Origin: an uncultured Bacteroidales bacterium | Lineage (GTDB): Bacteria; Bacteroidota; Bacteroidia; Bacteroidales; Bacteroidaceae | Reading direction: 5' to 3' | DNA length: 39,728 nucleotides | Assembly (NCBI GenBank): GCA_945833885.1 | Contig: CAMAFY010000026.1 | Span: 1-39,728, forward strand | Part shown: piece by piece, positions 7,929 through 15,941 of the stretch | Position numbering within the stretch: the stretch's first letter is position 1 | Layout of the letters: each line of letters opens with the position of its first letter | Made by a program: the position numbers and the translations under genes | The notes under the pieces: model-generated | What the model was told of the DNA's origin: nothing | Databases searched by the model: none | What the model saw: only the letters and a program-made list of their open reading frames with translations

Positions 7929-10304
7929 ATGAAACGAACCCTCCTTCTTTCCCTCTTTACCTTTGCCCTTGGAGCGGTGGCTCAGGTACCTGCCGGCCAT
8001 AGTATCTGGCTCGACCGTCCCTGTACCAACGACAACGAATGGGAAACGCGCTCGCTTCCCATCGGAAACGGCAATATAGGTGCCAATATCTTCGGCAACA
8101 TCGACACCGAGTGCATCACCCTCAACGAGAAATCGTTGTGGTTGGGTGGTCCGAATGCCACTCGTGGTGCCGAATTCTATTGGAATTCCAACAAGAACGG
8201 CGCTGCTGTCCTCAAAGACATCCGCCGAGCCTTCCAGCAGAACGACCTTGAGACGGCGGAAAGGCTGACGCAGGACAACTTCAACGGCACGGTTCCTTAC
8301 GACACGGTCACCTTTGGCGGCTATACAACTTTGGGCGACCTCCGCATTGAAACGGGACTTTCGCCCGAGAACTACAGCGATTACGTCCGCGCCCTCAGTG
8401 TTGACAGTGCCTTTACTACGGTGAATTTCCGCACTTCCGATGGTGTCCGCTACGAACGTCGCGCGTTTGTCTCCTATCCTGACAACATGATGGTGCTCCG
8501 CTACAGTGCTTCCGCTCCCGGATGCCAACATCTTCGTCTGAAATACAATCCCAACAGCGCGTCTCACGGCACTTTCGCCCCCGATGGTAAGGATGGTATC
8601 GTCTTCCTGGGCCATCTTTACAACAACGATATGGCATATTGCGTGCGCATCCGCGCCGTTGCCAAAGGCGGAAGCGTGAGCAACGAGGGTGGAGTGCTGA
8701 CCGTGAAGGGGGCTGACGAGGTGATGTTCCTCCTGACGGCCGACACTGATTATAAGATGAACCTCGACCCCGACTTCAACGATCCCAAGACTTACGTCGG
8801 AGTAGAGCCGGAAAAGACCACCGCACAGTGGATGAAACGTGTGGCGAAGAAGAGTTACGGGCAACTTTTTGCCAAACATCTCAAGGATTACCTCGCCCTG
8901 TATGACCGCGTGGGACTGGACATCTCCTCTACGACCGCCGATTGCGGACTGCCCACCGACGCACGTCTGGAGGCGTATCGCAAGGGAGCCACCGACCCCC
9001 AACTCGAGGAAACCTACTTCCAGTACGGACGTTACCTGCTCATTGCCTCGTCGCGTCCCGGCAATCTTCCCGCCAACCTTCAGGGCATCTGGGCCAACGG
9101 TCTCGACGGACCTTGGCATGTCGACTACCATAACAACATCAATTTGCAGATGAACTACTGGCCTGCGCTCACCTGTGGCTTGCAGGAGTGCCAGGAACCG
9201 CTCCACGAGTTCATCCTTTCGCAGCGCAAGCACGGTGTTGAAACCGCAAAAAAATACTTCAATGCCCGCGGTTGGGCGACGAACATCTCCAGCAATCCCT
9301 TCGGATTCACCGCACCGCTGATTGACAAGGACATGTCATGGAACTTCAATCCCGTGGCAGCGTCGTGGCTGGCTACCCACATGTGGGAGTATTATGCCTT
9401 TACCCGCGACCTCAAATTCCTGCGCGAGGTGGCCTATCCCGTCCTTAAAGATTGTGCGAACTTCTGCTGCGACTACCTCTGGCAGAAGGCCGACGGCACC
9501 CTGACCGCCGCTCCCAGCACCTCGCCCGAGCACGGTCCCGTTGACGAAGGTACGACCTTTACCCATGCCGTTATCCGTGAAGTCCTCCACGAAGCCTGTC
9601 TTGCCGCCGACACGCTCGGCATCGACGCCGCCGACATCACCACTTGGCACAGCAATCTTTTGGCTCTTGCACCTTATGAGATTGGTCGTTACGGCCAACT
9701 TAAGGAATGGAGCCGCGACATTGACGACCCTAACGACCATCACCGCCATGTAAACCACCTCTTTGGTCTGCATCCCGGTAGCACAATATCGCCTGTCACC
9801 ACGCCGGAGTTGGCACAAGCCTCGCGGGTTGTCCTTGAACACCGCGGAGATGGCGCCACCGGATGGTCAATGGGATGGAAACTCAACCAATGGGCACGCC
9901 TCCACGACGGCAACCATTCCTACCTTTTGTTCCGAAACCTCCTCAGCAACGGCACGAACGACAACCTTTGGGACACCCATCCCCCATTCCAGATTGACGG
10001 AAACTTCGGAGGTACGGCCGGCATCGTCGAGATGCTTCTCCAAAGTCACGCCGGATGCCTCCATCTCCTTCCCGCACTTCCCGACGCTTGGGCGGAAGGC
10101 AGCGTGAAGGGACTCCGTGCCCGCGGCGGATTCATCGTGGATATCGCCTGGAAGGCAGGATGCCTCACCGAGGTTACCGTCACATCCCTTTCCGGAGAAC
10201 CCTGCACACTCCGTTATGGCAACGAGGAAGTGGAGTTCGCCACTAAGGTAGGAAGCACCTACCGTGCCGGACTTTACAACGGATACCTCAAAGTGGCTAA
10301 ATGA
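7929..10304 (+). CDS. secreted GH95 alpha-L-fucosidase/galactosidase
   Basis: GH95 enzymes are inverting glycosidases that remove terminal alpha-1,2-linked L-fucose (some act on L-galactose) from mucin-type or plant glycans. From the ATG at 7929 a signal peptide (MKRTLLLSLFTFALGAVAQ) precedes a 791-residue, full-length family protein. The N-terminal beta domain starts LPIGNGNIGANIFGN and contains LNEKSLWLGGP. The alpha/alpha-barrel holds LPANLQGIWANGLDGPWHVD, then NINLQMNYWPA (Asn403 and Asn405), APSTSPEHGP (candidate acid Glu534) and QIDGNFGGTAGI (Asp690), matching the Asn/Asn/Glu/Asp set of the Bifidobacterium bifidum AfcA enzyme. The frame is open from 7782 but only the 7929 start gives a signal peptide. 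Without a lipobox, periplasmic location is likely. Confidence 0.93.
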   Translation: MKRTLLLSLFTFALGAVAQVPAGHSIWLDRPCTNDNEWETRSLPIGNGNIGANIFGNIDTECITLNEKSLWLGGPNATRGAEFYWNSNKNGAAVLKDIRRAFQQNDLETAERLTQDNFNGTVPYDTVTFGGYTTLGDLRIETGLSPENYSDYVRALSVDSAFTTVNFRTSDGVRYERRAFVSYPDNMMVLRYSASAPGCQHLRLKYNPNSASHGTFAPDGKDGIVFLGHLYNNDMAYCVRIRAVAKGGSVSNEGGVLTVKGADEVMFLLTADTDYKMNLDPDFNDPKTYVGVEPEKTTAQWMKRVAKKSYGQLFAKHLKDYLALYDRVGLDISSTTADCGLPTDARLEAYRKGATDPQLEETYFQYGRYLLIASSRPGNLPANLQGIWANGLDGPWHVDYHNNINLQMNYWPALTCGLQECQEPLHEFILSQRKHGVETAKKYFNARGWATNISSNPFGFTAPLIDKDMSWNFNPVAASWLATHMWEYYAFTRDLKFLREVAYPVLKDCANFCCDYLWQKADGTLTAAPSTSPEHGPVDEGTTFTHAVIREVLHEACLAADTLGIDAADITTWHSNLLALAPYEIGRYGQLKEWSRDIDDPNDHHRHVNHLFGLHPGSTISPVTTPELAQASRVVLEHRGDGATGWSMGWKLNQWARLHDGNHSYLLFRNLLSNGTNDNLWDTHPPFQIDGNFGGTAGIVEMLLQSHAGCLHLLPALPDAWAEGSVKGLRARGGFIVDIAWKAGCLTEVTVTSLSGEPCTLRYGNEEVEFATKVGSTYRAGLYNGYLKVAK

Positions 10305-10416
10305 AAAAGGATGGTGCGCTTTGCCGCCACCACCCGAAATTCCCTGACCGCTTTCTGGAAATCCTGACGCGGAAAGAGGAATATGATGACGCTTTTCCGG
10401 GGGAGAAAAATCCGTA

Positions 10417-10570
10417 GGTGCGGAGCCTTCCTGTCGACGGCGTGCTACCTTTCCAACGGCTGTCCGCCACCTTTTCAACGAAGGTTTGACACATCTCCAT
10501 CGAGTGTCCGATGCTTCTTCGTCGGGTGTCCGCCACCTTTTTGCCGAGGAGATGCTACCTCCTGATTGAG
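10417..10570. repeat. 22-bp phased array A1, seven degenerate units
   Basis: Units begin at 10417, 10439, 10461, 10483, 10505, 10527 and 10549. The best conserved part is TGTCCGCCACCTTTT (10461, 10527), with TGTCCGATGCTTCTT at 10505 and CGTGCTACCTTTCCAACGG inside the 10439 unit. The unit sequence differs from array A2, yet A2 continues in the same 22-bp phase. Confidence 0.7.
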
Positions 10571-10717
10571 GATTCGGAACCGCCTTATGAAAAGTATGGT
10601 ATTTCCCCCTCAAAAATGCGGAACTTCTCCTTCAAAAGTACGGAACTTTTCCCTTGAAAGTACGGAACTTTTCCTTCAAAACCACGGCACTTTCTCTCCC
10701 CTGAAAACGCGGAACCT
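10571..10717. repeat. 22-bp phased array A2 (AAAGT-N5-ACTTT type)
   Basis: CGG trinucleotides lie at 10575, 10619, 10641, 10663 and 10685 (TGG near 10598), that is, 22-bp steps, with a slip of +3 to 10710. The clearest cores are AAAGTACGGAACTTTT at 10636 and 10658, AAAATGCGGAACTTC before them and AACCACGGCACTTTC after. Cores are dyad-symmetric with spacers of about 7 bp. Confidence 0.85.
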
Positions 10718-10868
10718 GTCATCTACACGGCGAAGCCCCACTTTGAGCGCGGGTTTCCCCCATTCCAAAGTTGGAATCTCTTTTGAAAGAGGCGGAGTAA
10801 TCCCTCCCGAAAAGTAAAGGAATCTTCTCGATAAGCCTCACTATTTACATACAATCATCTTACAACCA

Positions 10869-12893
10869 ATGTTCAAACGTTCCCTATCCCTTCTCCTGTT
10901 CGCAGTGTTTGCGCTCTTTGCCTTTGCGCAAGTCGACTTCCAGGTGAGTTACAAACGCGTCAGTCCTACGGAGGTTGACGTCATCTTTACCGGAAAGGCC
11001 GCTCCCGGATGGCACATTTATGGTACAAACATCCCTGATGGCGGTCCCACTCCAGCGACGTTTAATATCGATTCTGCCAAGGGCGCGCGTCTGAAAGGCG
11101 CACTTAAAGGCGGACCTGGCCTAAAAACTTCCAACGATCCTATATTCGAGATGGAAGTAAGTTTCTATGAAGGCACGGCAACCTTCACACAACGTGTGGA
11201 AATCACCGAAAAAGAGTATGACCTTCAGGGGTATTTGAAGTTCGGAGCCTGCAATGATGAGAACTGTCTTCCCCCAACCAGCATCGATTGTCGTGTGAAT
11301 GGTAGCGATGGTCCTGCCGCAGTTGCTGCCGCCGCAGCCGCCGTTCCTGAGAAGGTTGTGCCCGAAACTCCCGAGGCGGAGACTGCAGTTGTCGATACGG
11401 TGGACGTGCCTGTCGCCCCCGAAGTTACGGACAGTGTCGCCGCCAATGCCCTCTGGACGCCCGTCATCGACCAGTTGAACGCCTTCGGAAATGAGAACGA
11501 TACGACCGGAAAGAGCCTCTGGGTCATCTTCGGACTTGGCTTCTTGGGTGGTCTTATTGCCCTGCTCACCCCCTGCGTTTGGCCCATTATCCCCATGACA
11601 GTAAGTTTCTTCCTGAAGCGTGCCAAGGGAGATCGTGCCAAAGGTATCCGCGATGCCGTGACCTATGGTATCAGCATTGTGGTCATTTATGTGACGCTCG
11701 GCCTTGTCATCACCACCATTTTCGGTGCCTCTGCCCTCAACGACCTGTCTACGAATGCCGTCTTCAACATCCTCTTCTTCCTGATGCTCGTGGTATTTGC
11801 CGCCAGTTTCCTCGGAGGATTCGAGATAACGCTGCCCAGCAGTTGGACATCGAGCGTCGACAGCAAGGCGGAATCCACCACCGGACTGCTGAGCATCTTC
11901 CTCATGGCCTTCACGCTTTGCCTCGTAAGTTTCAGTTGCACCGGTCCCATCATCGGCTTCCTCCTTGTAGAGGTCAGCACCAGCGGCGGCACAAGCCTCG
12001 CTCCCACCATCGGAATGTTGGGCTTTGCCATCGCCCTTGCCATACCTTTCACCCTTTTCGCCCTCTTCCCCAGCATGTTGAAGAAGACCAGTCGTGGTGG
12101 AAACTGGATGAATCAGGTGAAGGTTTGCCTTGGTCTCCTCGAACTGGCCTTCGCCTTCAAGTTCCTTTCTGTGGCAGATTTGGCCTACGGATGGCGCATT
12201 CTTGACCGCGAACCCTTCCTCTGCATCTGGATAGGTATCTTTGCCACGATGGCATTCTACCTCTTCGGCTGGCTCCGTTTCCCGCACGACGAGTACGATC
12301 CTGAGGAAGGCACCAAGACCAGTGTCCCCGCTTACTTCCTCGGTCTCGCGTCCTTCGCCTTCGCCATCTACATGATTCCCGGTCTCTGGGGCGCACCTTG
12401 CAAGGCTGTCAGCGCCTTCGCTCCGCCCAAAACCACGCAGGATTTCGACCTCGACCACGTGAAAGTGGAGCCCATGTTCCTTGATTACGAGCAGGGAATG
12501 GCGTATGCCCGTGCCAATCATAAGCCCGTGATGGTCGATTTCACCGGATTCGGATGTGTAAACTGCCGTAAGATGGAACTCGCGGTATGGCACGACGTCA
12601 AGGTCCGTGACTATCTTACCAAGGATTATGTCCTCATTTCCCTCTACGTTGACGACAAGACTCCGCTCCCCACTCCCATCGTTGTGGAGGAAAACGGCCA
12701 ACAAGTGAAACTCCGTACCGTGGGCGACCGCTGGAGTTATCTGCAACGTTCCAAGTTCGGAGCCAATGCCCAGCCCTTCTATGTTCTGCTCGACAACGAT
12801 GGTATGCCCATCGGTCCTTCGCGCAGTTACAACGAGGATATCGACGCTTACGTGGACTTCCTCAAGGCAGGTCTTGAAGAATACCGCAAGTGA
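10869..12893 (+). CDS. dsbD: thiol:disulfide interchange protein DsbD-like
   Basis: DsbD-type proteins pass electrons from cytoplasmic thioredoxin across the inner membrane to periplasmic thiol proteins. The 674-residue product has a signal peptide (MFKRSLSLLLFAVFALFAFAQ), an N-terminal beta domain (20-135) with VDVIFTGKAAPGWHIYGT and cysteines 128 and 133 (CNDENC), an Ala/Val/Pro-rich linker (145-195), a transmembrane core of about eight helices (215-510) with LLTPCVWPIIPMTVSFF and FSCTGPIIGFLL cysteine motifs, and a C-terminal thioredoxin domain with MVDFTGFGCVNCRKME (Cys563, Cys566). Architecture and length fit full DsbD. The gene stands alone; array G and a bidirectional terminator follow. 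Confidence 0.93.
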   Translation: MFKRSLSLLLFAVFALFAFAQVDFQVSYKRVSPTEVDVIFTGKAAPGWHIYGTNIPDGGPTPATFNIDSAKGARLKGALKGGPGLKTSNDPIFEMEVSFYEGTATFTQRVEITEKEYDLQGYLKFGACNDENCLPPTSIDCRVNGSDGPAAVAAAAAAVPEKVVPETPEAETAVVDTVDVPVAPEVTDSVAANALWTPVIDQLNAFGNENDTTGKSLWVIFGLGFLGGLIALLTPCVWPIIPMTVSFFLKRAKGDRAKGIRDAVTYGISIVVIYVTLGLVITTIFGASALNDLSTNAVFNILFFLMLVVFAASFLGGFEITLPSSWTSSVDSKAESTTGLLSIFLMAFTLCLVSFSCTGPIIGFLLVEVSTSGGTSLAPTIGMLGFAIALAIPFTLFALFPSMLKKTSRGGNWMNQVKVCLGLLELAFAFKFLSVADLAYGWRILDREPFLCIWIGIFATMAFYLFGWLRFPHDEYDPEEGTKTSVPAYFLGLASFAFAIYMIPGLWGAPCKAVSAFAPPKTTQDFDLDHVKVEPMFLDYEQGMAYARANHKPVMVDFTGFGCVNCRKMELAVWHDVKVRDYLTKDYVLISLYVDDKTPLPTPIVVEENGQQVKLRTVGDRWSYLQRSKFGANAQPFYVLLDNDGMPIGPSRSYNEDIDAYVDFLKAGLEEYRK

Positions 12894-12960
12894 TGCCGTC
12901 TTCCGCACCGGCTTTGGGGTGGATGCTGTCAGTCATTGCCGCATAATCATCAAGGTTCTG

Positions 12961-13030
12961 TGGTCATGCCTGTCCCGTTTCGTGGTCATGCCTGCTCCGT
13001 TTCGTGGTCATGCCTGTCCCGTTAGTGGTT
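12961..13030. repeat. 22-bp tandem array G after dsbD
   Basis: TGGTCATGCCTG starts at 12961, 12983 and 13005, exact 22-bp steps; units continue TCCCG or CTCCG then TTTCG. A decayed fourth copy starts at 13026 (TGGTTAGG). The unit sequence is unrelated to the AAAGT-N5-ACTTT arrays, but the period is identical. It lies between the dsbD stop and its terminator, so it is probably transcribed as 3' UTR. Confidence 0.85.
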
Positions 13031-13110
13031 AGGTTCATCCACCTTTAACCAGTCCTGGAAGGCTCTTCGGGTGGAACTTTCTCCTCCCGTCATCCGTAAA
13101 ACGCCATAAA

Positions 13111-13152
13111 AGATGCCGCGCCGCACCCGTTGAAAGGGTACGGCGCGGCTTT
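13111..13152. terminator. bidirectional terminator between dsbD and the ABM gene
   Basis: GCCGCGCCG (13115-13123) pairs with CGGCGCGGC (13141-13149), extended by ACCC/GGGT around a GTTGAAA loop. It is followed on the plus strand by TTTG and preceded by AAAAGA, giving a T-tract on the minus strand. It serves two convergent genes. Confidence 0.8.
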
Positions 13153-13177
13153 GCGTCTTCCGAGGTTGTGGTGGAAA

Positions 13178-13453
13178 TCAGAACTCGAATTTCTCGAGTT
13201 TCAGCGTACCACACGCCTCAATCATCGGAACATATTGCAGGAAATGTGGTGCTTGCATGTGCTGTTGAAGCGAGGCTTCGTCGCTCCATGTTTCGCAAAT
13301 CATGAAGACGTCTGGCCGTGTTGCGCTCTCGAAAGTGTCGTACGCTACGCATCCGACATCGTTGCGCGAGGCGGCAGTCAGCGCAATGGCAGCCTCAAGA
13401 GCCTCGGTATAGCGTCCCTCGTTGGCTTGGAAAAAGCAGTTCAGTCTAAGCAT
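13178..13453 (-). CDS. ABM-domain putative quinol monooxygenase
   Basis: A 91-residue single-domain protein of the antibiotic-biosynthesis-monooxygenase (dimeric alpha/beta barrel, YgiN-like) type. Seen in the sequence: the N-terminal MLRLNCFFQANEGRYTEALEAA strand-helix, the central VGCVAYDTFES and VFMICETWSDEASLQQHMQAPHF, which is the characteristic W-x-D-x-x-x-x-x-x-H segment of the family, and the terminal strand LKLEKFEF. Related enzymes oxidise quinols or small aromatic compounds without a cofactor; the substrate here is unknown. It lies downstream of the outer-membrane protein gene, 227 bp apart on the same strand. Confidence 0.85.
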   Translation of the reverse strand: MLRLNCFFQANEGRYTEALEAAIALTAASRNDVGCVAYDTFESATRPDVFMICETWSDEASLQQHMQAPHFLQYVPMIEACGTLKLEKFEF

Positions 13454-13680
13454 ATTTTGAAAGATTTATAAATGGTTTAGGTGGATTTTGTAAGTTGTAA
13501 ACACCGGGTTTTCCGGAGAAAGGGTGGTGGATGCCCGTATGTCCGTACATGTGCCGGCAGGTTTTCCGCCTCCATCATGCGGGAGAATGGTTGCGGAAAC
13601 GGCGTCAGGCAAGTTCCGCACGGTGGCGGTTCCCTTCGCCTTCCTCCGATGTCCGGGGATGGCGTGTGCGCCGTTGGCGG

Positions 13681-14307
13681 TCAGAAGAGCAATGCCGCTT
13701 GCAGTTGGAACGTGTTGGGCTTGTATTCAATGTCGTAGCCTGCATTACCGTTGTTTTGGGGAACGAATATGTTTCCTGCGTTCTTCAAGGCGAAATTATA
13801 GCCGATGCCCACTTCCAGAACTTTGAACAATCGTACGCCACCTCCCACATTCCAGGTGGTGGTAAGGTTCTCCTTTTCGAACACACCTTCGGATATTGCC
13901 TGGTTCCAACGCATGTTTTTCAGGGCAAAACCTAACTGTGGTCCGGTGGCGATGTACAGTCCTAACGAACTGCCCAGTCCGATGTTGTAGCGGACATTGA
14001 TGGGAATTTCCAGCGAGTGTGACGCCGTGTTGTCATCGTTGATGTCGAGCATCCGCTTGGAATATTCCAAAGCCACGTCGGCACCCAGCCCAATTCGGCT
14101 GGAGAGTACCATCTTTCCTCCCACATACCATCCGGTCTGGTTTGCCGAATCAAAGATTCCTGCGCCCGGAGCGTTGGAGGAAATGCGGAGTTTCGTCAGG
14201 TTCATACCGCCAACGACGCCGAACTTCACGCCCTGCGCCGCAGCGTTTGTGGTGGTGCATGCCATTGCTGTCATCAGCAGCATTTTGCAAATCGTCTTGG
14301 TTTTCAT
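13681..14307 (-). CDS. outer-membrane beta-barrel protein
   Basis: A 208-residue exported protein of the PF13568-like Bacteroidota beta-barrel group. The ATG at 14307 gives a signal peptide (MKTKTICKMLLMTAMACTTTNAAAQ). After it come alternating strands: VKFGVVGGMNLTKLRIS, GWYVGGKMVLSSRIGLGADVALEYSKR, LEIPINVRYNIGLGSSLGLYIATGPQLGFAL, TTWNVGGGVRLFKVLEVGIGYNFAL, ending in the aromatic-terminated FQLQAALLF, the usual outer-membrane insertion signal. The function within the outer membrane is unknown. The frame is open from 14373, but that extension lacks support. An imperfect 45-bp direct repeat lies upstream at 14348-14425. Confidence 0.85.
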   Translation of the reverse strand: MKTKTICKMLLMTAMACTTTNAAAQGVKFGVVGGMNLTKLRISSNAPGAGIFDSANQTGWYVGGKMVLSSRIGLGADVALEYSKRMLDINDDNTASHSLEIPINVRYNIGLGSSLGLYIATGPQLGFALKNMRWNQAISEGVFEKENLTTTWNVGGGVRLFKVLEVGIGYNFALKNAGNIFVPQNNGNAGYDIEYKPNTFQLQAALLF

Positions 14308-14347
14308 TGTCTTTTCTTTTTTCCCTGTGAGAATTTTGGTTGGGGGG

Positions 14348-14425
14348 TACCCGTCGCCACAGCAAATCTTCATTGTTGTTTGAGGTGGCTTTTACCCGTC
14401 ACCGCAGCAATTTCTATGGTTGTTC
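14348..14425. repeat. imperfect direct repeat, 45-bp offset
   Basis: TACCCGTCGCCACAGCAA starts at 14348 and TACCCGTCACCGCAGCAA at 14393, each followed by a (T/A)TTGTTGTT-like tail. It lies in the leader of the minus-strand outer-membrane protein gene. No TAnnTTTG motif was found close by. Confidence 0.55.
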
Positions 14426-14555
14426 TATGTGTTGTGTTTTGTCGTTTCGCGGTTCCTTTCTGCCAATGTTTTAGCGGGTGTGCTGCAGGTTGATGCCGTT
14501 TTCCGCGTGATACCTTTGCCGAAACGGCGAGGAGTGGTCCGTGCTGTCCGCCGGA

Positions 14556-15311
14556 TCACTTTTCAAAGTGCTGGTAATCCTTCGCTGTCCGCCATGCTCC
14601 TCCCCAGGTATATCCGTGTGCGGTGAACAATCTGTGGCACAAGTCGCCGCGCACCAGCCTGTAATCGCTCTTCACGTTCCGGTCGGCATAGCGCTTTCCT
14701 TCGTCCGGTTGCACATGAAGTTTCCCGTTTCGTGTCCGCACGTACGGATTGTAGAGCGGATTGATGTCGACCGCCATTCCCCGGCTGTGCGCCGAAAGCC
14801 GCGAGGTTCCCGCCACTTTCCGGAAGTTGAAGCACGATGTGTTGTTGGCAACCATTGAACGGTTGTCGTCGCCACCGTAGACATCTGCCAGCCGCATGCG
14901 CTCAATGGGGTAACGATTCTCGTAGAGTTGCCGGAAAATCTCCGTCAGTTCCTTTGCCACAAGTCTGTGACACACCATCTCCCCCAGGATAATCCTGCCC
15001 TTCGCATCGCGGTGAAGCAGTCGGAGATAGCGGAGGTCGGAGCGCGGAACGTTGCAGTCCTTGCGGTACGTCTTCCCCGCCATCGCGCGGAAAATGCTGT
15101 CGGGAATGGTGGTGACTGCAAAGCAATGCTCCATGCCGTACGCCCTTACGCTCGCCTCGTCCACCACGCTGCCCGCCTTCCATTGCCGCAGTTCTTGCAG
15201 GTGACGCGGCGGATGCTGGGCGGAAAAGGCGGTGATGAGCGTCAGCAACACCATCAGCAACAGGGCGGGAAACAGGCGCTTTGCGGGGGGAATGGCGGAG
15301 AATCGTGACAT
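14556..15311 (-). CDS. exported M15-family D-Ala-D-Ala carboxypeptidase-like peptidase
   Basis: A 251-residue product from the ATG at 15311 with an N-terminal hydrophobic anchor or signal (KRLFPALLLMVLLTLITAF). The C-terminal half has the zinc peptidase M15 (VanY/endolysin-like) signature: SAHSRGMAVDINPLYNPYV with His175 and Asp182, and the terminal DYQHFEK with His248; GEMVCHRLVAKELTEIF upstream is also typical of this subgroup. Members cleave peptidoglycan peptides, so a role in wall turnover in the periplasm is likely. The frame continues upstream to 15431 but that adds no signal peptide. No terminator was seen after it. Confidence 0.85.
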   Translation of the reverse strand: MSRFSAIPPAKRLFPALLLMVLLTLITAFSAQHPPRHLQELRQWKAGSVVDEASVRAYGMEHCFAVTTIPDSIFRAMAGKTYRKDCNVPRSDLRYLRLLHRDAKGRIILGEMVCHRLVAKELTEIFRQLYENRYPIERMRLADVYGGDDNRSMVANNTSCFNFRKVAGTSRLSAHSRGMAVDINPLYNPYVRTRNGKLHVQPDEGKRYADRNVKSDYRLVRGDLCHRLFTAHGYTWGGAWRTAKDYQHFEK

Positions 15312-15640
15312 CGGGATACGTTCTTTATGCGTTGCAAAGTTATGGTGAAACGTGGAAACAGCGAAGAAAAGTCCGGCATTTTCGCATACATACAGGGGAA
15401 ATTCTGCGGGAGATGCCTGCCGTCTTCCCAAAACGTCCCATCTTTCCGGCGCGCTTTCCCCGTTCCACCACCGTTCATGTCGCCGGCCTCCCCTCCTCTT
15501 TTAAGATAAAGGCGAGGGGATAAGTTTAAGCGATATCCGCACCAATAGGTTCCGATCCTGCCATTCCCCTCCCACCTTTTCCTCGCTTCTTGGCGGTTTC
15601 CGCCATATCCTCCCCCTTGTCTTCCCATATTCCGGCATTC

Positions 15641-15745
15641 AAAGTTCCGATGTTTCGCGTCCAAAGTTCCGCACTTTCTTGTCCAAAGTTCCGATGTTTT
15701 CCTCTTAAAGTTCCGCACTTTCTTGTCCGATGTTCCGCGTTTTTT
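15641..15745. repeat. 22-bp phased array B (reverse orientation)
   Basis: CCG trinucleotides at 15647, 15669, 15691, 15713 and 15735, each exactly 22 bp apart. Cores read AAAGTTCCGATGTTT, AAAGTTCCGCACTTT, AAAGTTCCGATGTTT, AAAGTTCCGCACTTT and CCGATGTTCCGCGTTT, so the right half-site alternates between ATGTT and ACTTT. Orientation is opposite to arrays A2, C and D (CCG rather than CGG). Confidence 0.9.
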
Positions 15746-15834
15746 TACGGTACCCGCTCATAAAAAACAGTTTTTTGACGGAGGAAATATAAAGAAAACG
15801 GGTGATGTCTTGCGGCTTTTTCGGCAAATTGTTT

Positions 15835-15842
15835 TATTTTTG
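15835..15842 (+). promoter_or_regulatory. -7 promoter element for the 691-residue secreted protein
   Basis: TATTTTTG fits TAnnTTTG. The -33 region is weaker (CTTG at 15809-15812, spacer 22 bp). Predicted leader about 93 nt. Confidence 0.5.
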
Positions 15843-15941
15843 CAGTAGAAAAGCCAGATTAACCATGTCGTGCCTTGCCCTTTCTTCGGCATCGCCGGCA
15901 CCCCGTACCGCCATTGCCGGTACCTTTATCCAGATTAGATT

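Larger units (their letters stand above)
10305..10868. other. GH95-dsbD intergenic region, mostly 22-bp arrays
   Basis: About 300 of its 564 bp are the phased arrays at 10417-10717. The remainder (10718-10868) shows CATTCCAAAGTTGGAATC (10752-10769), a small palindrome. No TAnnTTTG promoter for the downstream gene was found. Open frames through the arrays are not considered genes. Confidence 0.6.
15312..15941. other. divergent intergenic region with array B
   Basis: Holds a solitary AAAAGTCCGGCATTTT element (15367-15382, identical to 1102-1117), array B (15641-15745) and a promoter for the plus-strand gene at 15835. No minus-strand promoter for the M15 gene was recognised. Confidence 0.55.
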
